Assembly (NCBI GenBank): GCA_023078685.1
Contig: JALGAS010000008.1
Coordinates: forward strand, 2,542,001-2,606,000
Direction of reading: 5' to 3'
DNA from: Neopestalotiopsis rosae
Lineage: Eukaryota; Ascomycota; Sordariomycetes; Amphisphaeriales; Sporocadaceae
DNA length: 64,000 bases
The notes beneath the pieces are model-generated. The model saw only the letters and a program-made list of their open reading frames with translations. It had not been told where the DNA came from and made no database searches. Shown here one piece after another: positions 22,901 to 35,748 of this stretch. A program made the translations under genes and the position numbers. Numbering within the stretch: the first letter of the stretch is position 1; every line of letters begins with the position of its first letter.

Positions 22901-25900
22901 CAGCTAAACCTGCTTACCTTTTCGGGAACACCTATGTATCCTCGACCGTTTTGTGTTTCTTTCATTCTTCCACCCTTTCCCTCCGCATGTCTCGAAATCT
23001 TGCGTCAGTCCGATCCAATTCAGCCCTGTAACAGGTTCTTTTTTACTTTCACGAGGGGAATCAAAAGCCTTCTGTCCCCGGGGTCCTTCCACGCGTGAGG
23101 TTTAAGACAGGTGCTTCTATGCGCCCAGGTAAGACATGTTCTCGAACACTTCAGAAATACCAAAATGTCTGGGCTCGTCGAAACTCTAAATTCCGCTCAA
23201 GGAAACGTATGATTACAATCTACAAGATACAAGGTCTCTTCTTGTCCTTCTAGAGTCGGTTTCACCTTTTTCACCCTACCTATACAGTAATGCCCCTGGA
23301 GGTGAAAGGGGACAGACAGCGGATGCGGTCGTCATGAGAGACATATTTTTCAAGGCTAGGGAAGTTAATTATATGGTCAGGGGTTTCGAAAAATGTCCCA
23401 CATTCCTCTCCCGGTGACTTGGTAACCGCTTCATCGGTTTTGACCACCCAAAAAACCTGCATAGTCATTGAAGAAAAAGAAGAAAAAATAAAAATAAAAA
23501 ATAAAAAAAACGAACCCCACCACACCACAGTGCTGGGAAGGGGTGGGACGGAAAGAGTTACGATGACACCGGGGAACAAAGAGAGGTGGACGCACAACGT
23601 TGCGTAATCTCACGCAGCTCTTCGTAGTACACAGGCCCGGTGGGGAGGGATATCGACCCTTCTGATGTCCACCGGTCGCGCTTCTTTGTTTTCTTTTCCC
23701 TTGTCTTTGGTCTCCCTCTTTGTGTAGGTAGCAGCATTTTGCTGTCAAGTATATTTTGCTTTTCAACACAATGTCACCCCCTCCCCCTGCCTCGCTTTGC
23801 TTGCTTGCTCTCCGCTCCCTCGGATCCTACATTGCATGAACCACAAAGAAAAAACCAATTTCATAAGTGTATGCGTGTGGCTTGTTACTCGCCGAGCTCG
23901 CTTGGACCGGACCGTCGAAACTCAAGTGTTATATCCCCTTTCGAACGAGTCTCCCCACGGAGGGCGGTGACATGTACAAGAGCAACCCGCCAATGGTGAG
24001 AGATCATAGGGTGGCTGACTGGGGTCGCGAATCTCTGGGCCAGAAACTCTATCTTGCCCAAACCCAGGGATCTTACACCACAGGGTAGGGCGGGATCATC
24101 CCCCCTCCTTCTTTAGTGGTGACGGGCAGCTGCCTGACATGGGGCTTCCGTGACCTTTTTGTGGTTGGTGGCGGCCGCCCATGTAGTTTGGCCAATGTCA
24201 CGGGATTGATATAATCCTCGTCAGGATTTCTTCGCAATACCTGTGTTGTCAAAGAGCCGCCAAGAGTCCTTGATAGTAGCCACTAAACAAGCCTAGCGGT
24301 AGTAAGTAAGAGGGAGAAGGAGGAGTCAGTAGTACTGTAGTGTTTGAATGTTGTCCAACACCAGTGTACATCTCCCGCATGACATGATGATGGTGGTAAA
24401 GTTGGGTAAAATCTGCACTATGGGTTCATGCAGTTAAGAAAGGACGCGCCGCGTCCTTGGAACCGCCACCATGGCCCGGGGTCTCGGCGAAGCGACATGC
24501 TTGGCTGGATGCGGATGTAAGCAGAAAAACAAAAGAAGAAAGGGAAGAAAGAAGAAAAAATATCAAACAGAGGAGACGTCGCGTAAAAGTGATGATGCTC
24601 TTTGCCAGCGGCAACAAGCATATACCTGAACCCGGGATAGTGTCCATGGATCTCTCATCCTAAGGGGTCGGTGGCTTGTATGGACTTGGTAGATCCGCGT
24701 GGAAGGTGCACAAGATGATTGGGTACCCAGAACGGGCAGCGGTGATTGTTGCACGACACCACTTTGGCCCGTGATATTTATCAATCATGCACGGTTCATT
24801 GGGATAGAGAGAGGTGGAAGTGGGGAGAGGGGTCGGTGATGATGCTTGTTCTCTGTCGGCGACGTACTTGCTTCATCTGTTAGTGAGAGTGGGATGAATA
24901 GATGGAAGAAGAAAAGATCACAGACACGGATAAACGGGATTTGTCCTGGTTGGCGCCTTATTTCCCGTGCCGTGGGTGGTGAAAACTTGACCGCGGCAGG
25001 AATATATTGGGTGCATGTATGTGTTCTGTGGTTTGTGTGGTTTGTGTGGTTTGTGCGGTCCCTTCCCTAGCAAAAGCTGAAATGTATGGTAGATCTGATT
25101 ATATTAAATTTAATATATCGATCGGGAGCGGGACCCAATGCACAGTCTGCTTACCCATTGGGTCGGGTGGTGACGAATGCACTGAAAGCAGACAAGGGCG
25201 AGCTATTCTTTGCTGCTGAAGGAGGGGCAGAGGCAAGGGACAAAAAAAAAAAATGAAGAAAAAAAAAAACATACACATCGTGCCATTCGTTTGTGACAAG
25301 AGTTGCAGATGACCTGCCCCCGTCACACTCGTACTACTGGACACAAAACAACTCACCGCCGAATCCGGGCGAAAGAGGGAGTTGCATTTTAGTTGTATAG
25401 GGCAAAGTGGACACAAGACAGTGTGACCATGTCCATTTGAACAGGTACATACTTAACTACCAACTTGCATAGACAGAGAGGGGTTACAACCATATTACCA
25501 GTACAACAAGAATAAGACGGAAAATGATATGCACTTGTTCACATTGTTAGTAGGCAAAAAAGTAGGTAGCAGAATGTTTGACTGTAAAGTGATTACATTT
25601 AATACAAATCAGACTGGCAGGCTAATACTGCCAGTCGTAAGGGCGCACCGAGTCCCCAAGTAGCAAAAGCTAGATTTCCTTTTGACCCTTTCCCAATACG
25701 CCCCCAAATTCCCCGGAAACTCCATTTGTTAAGAACAGACGCACGAGTTTTCCTCTCTGTGATAATACATGGCCCTCTCCATTTCAACTCTTGAAATGGA
25801 GGATTCGCCGTAGTGTGAAAGATGCCCGTTCTGGTTTCCTCCGATTGCCCAAAAAGTTTTTATATACTGCTCCGTGACGATGCTTGAAGAAGGAAGAAAC

Positions 25901-26126
25901 CGATGCCAAAAAAAAAAAAACGAGTCCCAAATAAGCAGAAGAAATAGAAAGAAAAGTACCCCGTGAAGGACGCCGCCAATTGTATACCCTGTAGCAAGAA
26001 ATTTTTCTTTGAGATGAAGAGGAAAAAATGGTGAAGGTAAGACATGTGTCGAATGAGAAGCGCAAGGTTGTCTATAGCGTAGTTTTAATGGAGGGAGAGA
26101 GAAAAGCCGTTATTGTTGCTTCTCAT
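19996..26126. other. About 6 kb without a supported gene
   Basis: No frame here has recognisable content. The first 1-2 kb should hold the transcription factor's promoter. The last part should hold the homeobox gene's 3' UTR; T-rich and A-rich runs occur at 23470-23515, 25235-25270 and 25905-25925. A 92-codon minus-strand frame at 22568-22290 (EEILAELGLNSRFEQDESIT) has protein-like composition and is the best candidate for a small gene, but it has no homologue I know. A perfect palindrome lies at 21017-21051 and is listed separately. Confidence 0.5.
21017..21051. repeat. Perfect 16-bp inverted repeat with 3-nt loop
   Basis: The sequence TCACTCGACCTTGATT is followed by GCT and then its exact reverse complement. 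The pairing stops at the next base on each side. It lies in the gene-free interval about 1 kb upstream of the Zn2Cys6 gene start. Either strand of a transcript would fold into a very stable hairpin; as DNA it is a large symmetrical site. There is no poly-T after either arm. Confidence 0.85.
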
Positions 26127-27553
26127 CTATACGCTCCCACGCTTCATGTTAACCGATCTGCGTCGTGAGAGGTGATCCATGTCGACGTCGTCGTAGGTGC
26201 TGCCCTCTCCATCGCTCAGGGGCACGCTGGCGCGCTTGCCGTCCTGGTCGTACTCGGATCGCTCCGTGGAGGGCAGGATCTTGCCGTCCGACCCACGACT
26301 GGCCATGGCCTCGGACTCGGCGCGAGCATTGTTCACCATGGTGGGAAGCTGACGGCGGCGGGCGTTGATGAACCAGTTGGAAATTTGGTCTGTAAAAGTA
26401 AAATGTTAATGTAGGTGTTCTGACCATTTGTACGAATCATGGTATCACATACTCATCTGCAGACCAGTTTGCCTCATGAGGTCCTGCTTTTCGTCCTCGG
26501 TCGGATACGGGTGGTGCAGGTGAGCCACGAACCATGCACGAAGCTTGTCTGTAGTCTCCTTTGGTAGGTTTCCTCGGCGCTTGCGTTGCTTGTTGTCTCC
26601 TCCAAGACCCATGCCAAGCTCCCCAATTCGCATATAAGTCTCCTGGAAAGGGTGTCCGTAAGCTCCCGGTGCAAAGGGAGTACGGTCCAATGGGTGTATT
26701 GAGCCAAGGGACAGAGACTGAACCCGGGTTGGGTGGTGGTAGGCGTAATCGTAGCTGGGGGCTCGGTATACTGGCGCGGCGACCTCCATGGGCGGGACGG
26801 TCATGTGAGGGTGTGGCGGCATTCCTTGTCTTCCTGACTCCTGGACGTATTCATCACGAGACATACTCCTCATCCTGTTCATGGCTGCGTTCCGTTCAAA
26901 ATCCATTGGAGGCAAGCTCGGTAAGCTTAGCCGGGGCTCCATCCGCTCACGCATCTCCATGGGTCTTGGTGACGGTACAGAGGACAGTGCCGTGGTCTTC
27001 ATATATGGGCTTGATCTCCTTGATGATGGCCACATGTCGGGGGCATTTCGAGATACTGATGGTGGAGATTGGTGCCGGGAAGCAACTTGTGACGGGCTGG
27101 CGTATAGGCGAGGTACTTGGCTGGGCCTTTCGTCCCTCTCATCCTCGAAAGAAAGCCTCCTCCTCTTACTCTGTACAGCTGTGTGAATGTACTCTGGGGG
27201 AGTCAGTGCTCCTGTCAATCCAGAAGTGGGCGAAGTAACAGATGGTGTTCTTGCGGAACTACCCTGCTCTATCCTCTCACTCAATTCGGGAAAGGCCTAG
27301 CTAGATATTAGCATGTCATGTAGCTCGTCAAGACAGTCTCTTCACTAACCTGACGAATAGAAGGCAGAGCAATCTTCTCTGGCTCATGGCGAGGCCGAGA
27401 GTAATCAGTAGGGCGGGCTTCTTGCCAGGAAAACTCGCGGTGGAAACCGGTGTGGTGGTGAGGAATAGGCATGGTGAGTGTAGACATTTTGCGTGATTCT
27501 GTGGTGCTGGAAGTTTGTTCTATCTGTGCAGCTCGTGCGGACCTATATTCCAT
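26127..27553 (-). CDS. TALE-class homeobox transcription factor (Pah1/Cup9/Tos8-like)
   Basis: Three exons on the minus strand: 27553-27350, 27296-26453, 26389-26127; phases join to 436 aa. Introns are 53 and 63 bp. The homeodomain spans intron 2. KQRKRRGNLPKETTDKLRAW and HHPYPTEDEKQDLMRQTGL lie in exon 2, and NQISNWFINARRR, the recognition helix, in exon 3. The PYP insertion between helices 1 and 2 and the Ile in WFINARRR define the TALE/KN class. The N-terminal two thirds is Pro/Ser/Arg-rich and disordered, with a possible nuclear signal (SKRRRLSF). The C terminus is acidic, then basic. The start at 27553 is the first ATG; the ATG at 27487 (CAAAATGTC) has an equally good context and would shorten the protein by 22 residues. 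Fungal relatives control hyphal growth, conidiation and secretion. The long empty flanks on both sides suggest elaborate control. Confidence 0.92.
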
Positions 27554-30500
27554 AACAAGTATGGAAGAAACTCAAAGTGTCCTCTGTGAGAAAGGAAAGA
27601 GAAGAAGAAGTCAGCTTGCCGAGAAGACATATAAAAGCCCCTCCATCTAAGTGTTACTCACCTCAGCTGGGACGAGAGGGTCCGGCGGAAACAAGGTGTA
27701 CTAAAGAAATCTAGGTTGGGATATTATGTTCGTAGGCCAACATGGACTGTTCGCAGCAAAGATACCAGAAGATGTTGGGTATCGTTCCTTTGTCCTTCCC
27801 TTGCTTGCTCTTTGAATAGAATGTTTTCCAAGAATGTTCTTGGATGTTGTTGGTTATGTTTGCCTGAGCACGGTCTTTCCGGTCTGGGAGTGCCGTCTAT
27901 ATAGGGTTGGGGGAGAACAAGAGAAGTGGTTTTTTGGTTTTCTTTCTGGAGAGCTGATAATGGTCGTTTACTCTCGAGGCAATATGGCCAAAAGGTAAAA
28001 TAGGTAGTGATGGACAAGGTATTTTGTTCGAGGTCAGACGATCCGGGCTAGGATGTGGTTCCGGCTTTCTTTTGTACCAAGTCGTGCTGTGACCTTCTCG
28101 CCCATGGGACTAGACGATGGTGGATCAACAGATACACGCACGGATAGTCTCCTAAAAGGGCAATGACAGAGAGCTTGGAAACGGCGGAAACATGCAACGC
28201 TCGAGGTCGACTTTGAAGTATTCGGTTTCCGGAAACATGTAACACAAGCAAAGCCTCAGACGACAAAACGGCCGTGTAAGTGGTCAGAGACGAAGAAGTC
28301 TGGACGAATGAATAGTGAACCAGAGGGAACTGGAAACGAAAGAAGCACTTTTGAGCAAGGAGTCTAAATGCTTTTGAGTGATGAGGTTTTTGGAAGGAGA
28401 ACCTTGGTTCAGCTAGGTATGGAGTAAGGGTTGTTTTCTTGCCCTTACTCTTGGGAAACGGATGTAGAAGCTAAACCCCAAAGAGCCCTGAGCAGCGAAA
28501 GTAAAGGGAAAAAAGAAGTAGAAATGGCAAGGAAGTAAAGTGTAACGAAATGCAACAGCATCGGAAGTATAGATGAAGAGGAAGAAAAGGCAGAAGGAAA
28601 CTTTGGCAAGGTACAACAAGTTCCCGCACCTCCACAGGCTCTACAACACTCTTTCTACTACTCTACCTTACCTACCTTGCCTGGGAGGCTGTGGCGTCGT
28701 CTTTAGTGGGCTCAATCAACGGACTGATGAGACTGCCAGGCCTTGTGGTGGCACTGGGGGAGACTTGCGAGCAGGGACATGGATTGTGGATCTAAAGAGC
28801 CAGGCCCGGCGCGAAGGACGACGAGGTTGAATGAAGAGGAGCAAGTACGTACATAGAGAGAAGTGACACGGATACTAGGTAAAGTGACCAACCAGCAACA
28901 GGCACAAGGAGAGAGAGAAAAGCGAGACACATTGGTACGTACCGGAACTCTGGGTAGCATGCATATTGCTGCTACGACTACTAGAGATACATGGCGCCAT
29001 GTATCGTCAAGCGTAGTGACAGAGTAAAAGTCGAATCGACTAGGGGATGGGTTGCGGACCCCGGACGCAGGACGGTTCTCGCTATGGTCCACCTCAGAGG
29101 TCCAGATGAAATTGCCCGATGGAACGGCGAAAGGTAACTGGGGTCTCCCCTGGGCCGCTAAAGCACAACGCCCACGTCCCATCGCCTATGGAGTTGTTTC
29201 TGCAGGGCACCTTGACAAAGGCCGGGTCGCCTGCGTTGTGCGCCGTCTTCTGGGGCTACGTACCCTGTATACACTGTACATGTTGACTATGTCATAGTAT
29301 AGGCCTGGCTGGCACTATGCAAATGGCCCACCACGGAGCAGTATCATTATTCACCAGCATACAAACCACATACATACTGGGGGTAATAGTATTGTGTTGA
29401 TGCCTTTTACTGCAGCAGGTATAATGTATACAGCTCTTACGGATGAATCTGGAATTACTTGCACACTTGTTAGTACTAATGGGAAATTTGTTTTACTGTT
29501 TGTTGCTTAAATTTCATGTATCAAGACCACGTTTTATCGAGAGCCACTGTATGCAAGCAGTAATTGCTTTTGGGCACGAGGTTTTGTCCCGTCTGGTTCG
29601 TTTCCTCTATCCCCCCATTTCCCCATGGCGCGAATTCGATATCGATCCCGCACGTCGTAAAAAAAAAAAGTGTGCTGACTGACTTACTTTCATTAATAAA
29701 CATTTGGCTGCTTCCCCCATACAGACGGGCGGCCTGGGTTGATACGTATCGAGAAGCAGTAGCCTTTCATCGGCGTCCCTTGCTTTCGGCACAGGACAGA
29801 CATAGCTAGGAATGGCTTTGAATGGGGGGTGGGAGAGCAGAAGGGGGGCTGGCTCCGCAGCCTTGATGATCATCACCGTGCTGTAACAGCAGATGCAAGC
29901 TCCCGACCCAAGAGAAGCTTCCCGCGCATGGCGTTTTTTGTTTTTTTGTCGCTCTCTCGGCAGTAGTACGTAGCTTTTTTCTAGTCGTCTTCTACAGTAC
30001 ACAACTGGCTCCAATAGATATGACGCAGGAGTGTGGCGGATGAGGTCTTAAATTAGGGAACCATTCGTTTGGGTCTGTATGTTCGGAGTACCTGTTGTTG
30101 CAGTAGTGAATGCAGAAAAGAGCAACGAGTTAATCTGAGCGACTATACTTGTAGCACGAAAAAAGCACTTTAGAACATGAGTCGACGTTACGGGTCTCAG
30201 CGACAGCTTGGATCGAATCAATGGACGATGGCCGAAATGCAAGCTAAACTGTCTGTACATTGGACGCCCCGGACCACTGGTAACGACCTGTTGCACAAGG
30301 TTTTCATAGCTTCTGGGCCGCTGCGGCTCAGCCATGTGTTTAGCTGTTGCTGTATCTTCTCTGCTGTTGTTGATTTTCTCAAAGAGGTGCTCTTCGACAG
30401 CCTTTGCTATCTACTTGGAAAAAGATAATCATTCGGACTCAATCGGACTGAAGATCCCATATAGATTATACTTGAAGCCAGACCCGTTTGAGTAGGCGGG

Positions 30501-31942
30501 ACAAGAGCCATATCATGGGGGGCGCGCTCTTGTCTACCTACAAGAACGTTCATTATCTGATCAAATCTCCTCTGCGAGACAACCGGCGACAGCGACGGCG
30601 ACGGCGAACACGACAGACCCGACCGAGGTAGGTTAGGACATAATGATGATTCACTGCGAGATTTGAAGGGCTGCATATTCCGTGCCCTTCTTGCCTGCAG
30701 CATTCATTCTAGTGCTTCTTCTGGATGCCCTGGGTGGGCAGCATTCAACATTGTCAGCGGGCTGGGAGGAGGGCCAACCTACTTCTTCACCCCTCCAGCG
30801 ACATACGCTAAAGCGGATATGGCATCCGCCACTTTGCGAACCGAAACTCTATTTTGATAATGGAGTTCGTGACTATTTGTGGTGTAGCACCGCACCAAAA
30901 CGAGTGCTGCAGGACTGCACACGTATTGATGGGTAAAGGGCTGCTCGTATAGTGGGCTGAATAGGGTAGATAATCTGATATACCATTTGTCCGCGGCAAT
31001 ACTCGCTTTCACAGTACTATTCTCCATCATATGCAATTCAAGCCGTAGAGCAGAGCACGTAGCATATCCACTTTTACACACACACAATTTGTCCATCCAC
31101 ACCGTGATTAGTTGGTGGCACCCCTATCAACGGATCGATCGTCTTGTCCGCCAGCCAGCGGGAGCTTGACAGCAAGGTCGTCAAGCCAACGAACCGATAG
31201 TCAGAACGAACACACACCTACACAAGAGATGACGAACAAATGCAGTGACAAAAGTGTGAGCAGTAGGTAGCCAAACCGGTAGCACAAGACATCGGAATCG
31301 CCAGAGCGGCCTGCACTTTCTGCTAGTCCAAACTATGACGGACCGGCCTTCTTCTTTTTCTTTGTTCTCCCTACTGCCCCAAGTGAAGTCGTTGAGTTAT
31401 TGCTATGTAATCGGCAAACGTTGGCCCATGACTTCATCTGTTTATGTTTCACTCTCGGTCTGTGACAAAAAAGTCATCCGGTTCCAACCACCGGCTTTTC
31501 CCAATTCCCTTACTGCTGACGCCTGTGCGCGTATCTCGTGCCTGAAGCAACCTGTCGGAGAGTCAGAACTTTCGAAACTGTCAAGGCCAAGAAGAAGCCG
31601 AGCGGGCAGACCACTGTCACAAGCTGACACCTTGTGTTGAGCGATAGATCGCCCTTGACCTGAAGTTTGTCATATGAGAAGCCATAGCCACCGTCCAATC
31701 ACCACCTGTCCCTTTGCACAGACAATAGTTGCATGACAAGAGACGGACTCTGACCTCGGAGCGAATGATAGGCGGCCAGTGGACTTTCTCCTTGGTTCTT
31801 TTCAACGTTCAGGGTAAAGGCAGTCAGATAGGCACATTCTGTGCACATGCCTATGGTAGCCATGGTAGTAAATAGAAAACCACCTAACACAGTAGCTCTG
31901 GTGGCTGTCCACCGGCAACGGTGCATCTCTAAACATAGCGTG

Positions 31943-31993
31943 CAACGATCTACACAGTATAGGGACTAAGACACTGTAATGCGTAGATCGTTG
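31943..31993. repeat. Imperfect inverted repeat, potential hairpin
   Basis: CAACGATCTAC at 31943-31953 is the exact reverse complement of GTAGATCGTTG at 31983-31993, and further pairing (ACAGT/ACTGT) is possible inside. The 29-nt centre would form the rest of a stem-loop. The stretch is not near any coding gene. Confidence 0.6.
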
Positions 31994-34900
31994 TTAATTC
32001 ACCGAATGCCTGCACCAATCAATGTAAATGATATATTTTTTCTAAATCTTCAGGACCAAGGATTTTGAATCATAATTTTGAGATATCAGATCATTGCAAG
32101 CCCAAATGACAAAGCTCGTTGTACCATTGACAGACTGTTTCTGCATCCACCACTACTACTTGACTTTGCTTACTCGACTGGTGGTCTGCTCGAGTCATGG
32201 TGTGGATGGCTTCGGATAGGCCAATTATAGGCAGAGGGGACCTACCGAGGACTCTTTTGGGACAAGACATTCTGTTGTGGGTGCGGAACGAGCTACTACT
32301 ACTATGAGCTACCTAGCCGCCCATTACCTTATGCTCGGGTCGCTCCAGCTAAGCATCTAGTTCGTTAGCTAGGTTTCGCCATCGTAGAGGCGCTCCAGCC
32401 GTTGCTCTTTGCTGACGATCCGCAATTCTTCTTTGGTTGGCCATTCTAATTCTGTTTGGGCGTTGGATTGCCCATCCCTCCAAGCCATCCTCCCCCCTCC
32501 ATGACCACAAGTGAACCCTCCATAACCCTCACACTCTCGCACTAGAGAGAGGCTAGACAGCACAAGCGGCACACGATGATCCGCATCTAACGTTCAGAGC
32601 TATTAAGCAATCACTTTCGGCAGGACCTCCTCTAGCTACAAGAAGGTTCGTCTGTTTCGAACCGTTTGGCGCGGCTGGCTGGTGATGAAGAGTAAGTAAT
32701 CAAGTAGGCAGGCAGGCAAATCCGGACTTCCATCATCTTTTCTCCCCCTTTGTCTCCTGGGACAAGTATAGACGACGAAATCCGGTATACACTAGGTAGA
32801 AAGCAGACGAACACGAAGAATCACGTCCACGAAGAGTACATACTGAATATGCACGTCCCCAGCTAAGTAGGTCATTGGACAAATACGATTGGCGGCTCAA
32901 GAAAACATGTCATGTTTCGTAAGGGGGTGTGCTGGAGAAGGGGCGTGGCCCACGACGATGATCCGTGTTGGCCGACATTCGTCTGTTCTTCTAGCGGACA
33001 GGTCAATCAGTCTCCTCTGCCAGCTCTGGTGCCTCCTTTGTGATGCAGACTACCTGCGGCAGGTAAAGTCTAGTCCAGCTTATGAGCCACCGCAATAGCC
33101 AGCCAGGCCAGCTTGAACACCCCCAATGGCCGTCTCCATAAACCCACGGGCAATGCGGCTCCCAAAGAGAGTCCTGACACATCGATGCGGGCAGGCGAAC
33201 AGACAATGTGAGATTGAGGATCTTGAGATCTTCGCCCATCCGAGATGCATTAGCAGATCCGTGCCCGTGCCGGAAACGCTTGCAATTTTCTTGTGTACGC
33301 ACGTCAAACCAAAAAAGACTGCCAAAAAAGAGTTCCCATCCTTTGACAGATTGCGATTGGTTCCTCAAACCACCTGTCAATTCTTGTCCAGCCTTGACCC
33401 TTCCGACACATACTAACACTGACTAATATGCAACAACATCCAACCCCCATGCCCCATTCTGCGTTCTAGATCTGGTCTGGTGCTCTGCTATTGCAAATTG
33501 CCGACATCCTTCCATTCCACTATTACACACGCATACACGCAACCACGCCAACACTGCGTAGTGCACAGTGAAAGAGTAGGTAGTCAATGGAGAGGAGAGG
33601 ACAGGTGCCTGAGCCATTTTATTACCCCCCCTTCCCCCCCTTCAATCCCCAGGCACGGGAGCGGGCCAAGGGAGCTAATAAGGCTTAAGCAGCAAGTCGA
33701 TGCCCCATTGTGCCCAGTGCACAACTTGCGAGATGCGATGATGCCGCAAGTGCCATCAAGTGCCATCTTTACCTACTTAATTACCCGTAGTCAACTTCAC
33801 GGTAGTGAAAAAATACTGTGAAAAAAATCCCATCAGTTCTGAGGCAATCGGCTTTGATGATTCTTGATCTCCCAGACGGCACTGACTACCCAAATAAGCC
33901 AGGCGTCCAACATTGACGAATTTCCTCTAAAAATCATAGAGGTTTGACGGTTAAGGCAGACTGCTCGTCGATCATTGCATGGTCGTTTATTTTCGTTTTG
34001 CACTAGAATGAAGAGTCTGCCTTTTCTTGACAAATGAGGTCACATCGCGTTTGTCTTAGGACCGTTTATTCTGTCCATTTCGTTGCTGGGCACACTTACG
34101 ACGCATGCGGTGGAGGGAAAGCCTCAAAAATGTGCCTGTCACATTGGAAGGACCTTGAGATTTCGCCGGGCCCTGTGTGATCGTCCCAGGGAAGTGCAAA
34201 TCGCGCTCTTCTGTCGGGCTGCGGGATGGGATGATGGGTGTTCGAACATGGGTCTTGATAGTGTAGGAAAAAATAAGTGACCAGGTACGTAAGGTGAGTG
34301 GTCAAGTCACTGGTAGGCCAAAGTCGTTGCGCGGAATACCATTATGAAATAGTGCCCTGGCCCAGCAACGCGAATACGGACGGAAACTTTTAGACTTTTC
34401 CTCTTGCTTGACAAGCTGGTTGATCTTAATCCCCCAACGGTTTAAGGCAAAAAGAGATGCAGGAAAAACTCTACTGCTGTACTCAACCAGCCAACTACCA
34501 CCTCCCTTGGTACTATACGTACTACAAAGCGGAACCCGAAATCATCATCTTCTTCTCGACTGTCTCTTAGATGCCCAAACAGTGGAGGAAAATGGGTCTC
34601 GATAAACAATCCACAATCCAACCCGTCTGCCATTTAACTATGTACATACGTAGTATGACCCAATCGCCCAGCTTGCGGGTGGTCCAGAACCTTTGCGATC
34701 TGACAGCATTTCCCATACGAGTATAGCAGCCTGCCAAAATCGTGATGTGCAGATTTCCCAGTTGGTGCGGGTCGAAGCGTCCATTTCCGGTTGGCGGAAA
34801 TGCCTCTTGCCAATGCAGAATCGTAGGGGTTCCCCGATCCTATTCTCCGAATGAGCCATCCTTGGGAACGCTGATGGATGCCCAGCAAAAGTGGCTTGCC

Positions 34901-35531
34901 GGAACTCCTTCCTTTGAGGCAGCAGTAGCAGACAAGTAGAAGAAGAAAATAACCACCACGACATGTATCTTCGTACCTCCCAACTGCGCCTCTGCCTTTT
35001 TTTTTTCTCCCCCTTACCTAGGTACGCGCGGTAACCATTTGTTTTGTTTGATACCTCACAATCACATTTCATTCACGACTACTACGAAACTAACATGGAA
35101 TGACCCAACATCACAATCTTCCCGCCCGCACGGCTCTCGGTTTTCCTCATCTTGCTCCGGACGAGTTTTGTGATTCAACATTGGTGTTTCTGGTTGATGA
35201 TCACGGATCCCATCTTGACATCTTGATAGGACCCAGAACGGAACTTTGTCCAACCATGAAGCCCTCCGTGGGAGTGTTACTCCAGGGCGTCACGAATCAC
35301 ACGTAACGCTATGATTCCTCTGCCCAACCTGAGATTGCCGGTCATTGATCTTTTAAAGTTGGGATACTCTTGCTTCTTCTCAAGTCGGCCCGTTCCACAT
35401 GGTTAAAATTGCATAGCATATCCCATACATAAAAGGCATTGTCATGATGCTCATGACAGGCGCAGAATATGATGAGAAAAGGCCCAATGTGTTAGAGAGC
35501 TTGGACCATGGATAAATGTATTTGAGCAGTG

Positions 35532-35569
35532 GTAGTATCATACTAGCATTGTAGTATCATACTAGCATT
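35532..35569. repeat. Tandem duplication of a 19-bp unit
   Basis: GTAGTATCATACTAGCATT occurs twice with no gap and no mismatch. Each unit contains a partial palindrome (AGTATCATACT). It is a simple recent duplication in non-coding sequence. Confidence 0.9.
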
Positions 35570-35724
35570 CATCTTTAGTGTGTACGGCTGACTGAGCAGC
35601 CCTTTCCCAGGGGCAGGGTAGGACGCATCTTTGGTTTCAGGTTTGGCTACAAGATGCAATGTCTTTTCCCTTCAAATCTCCCCTCCCCAAAAGGAGGAAC
35701 CGGAGGGAAGGACAAGGCTTTTTT

Positions 35725-35748
35725 AAAAAAAAAAAAAAAAAAAAAAAA
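35725..35748. repeat. Poly(A) tract, 24 nt
   Basis: Twenty-four A residues directly after six T residues. There is no coding sequence beside it, so it is not an obvious retrotransposed cDNA end. Confidence 0.85.

Noticed and set aside
30048..30700. Short minus-strand frames in the gene desert
   Set aside because: No conserved block, no consistent splice joining, composition like neighbouring DNA.
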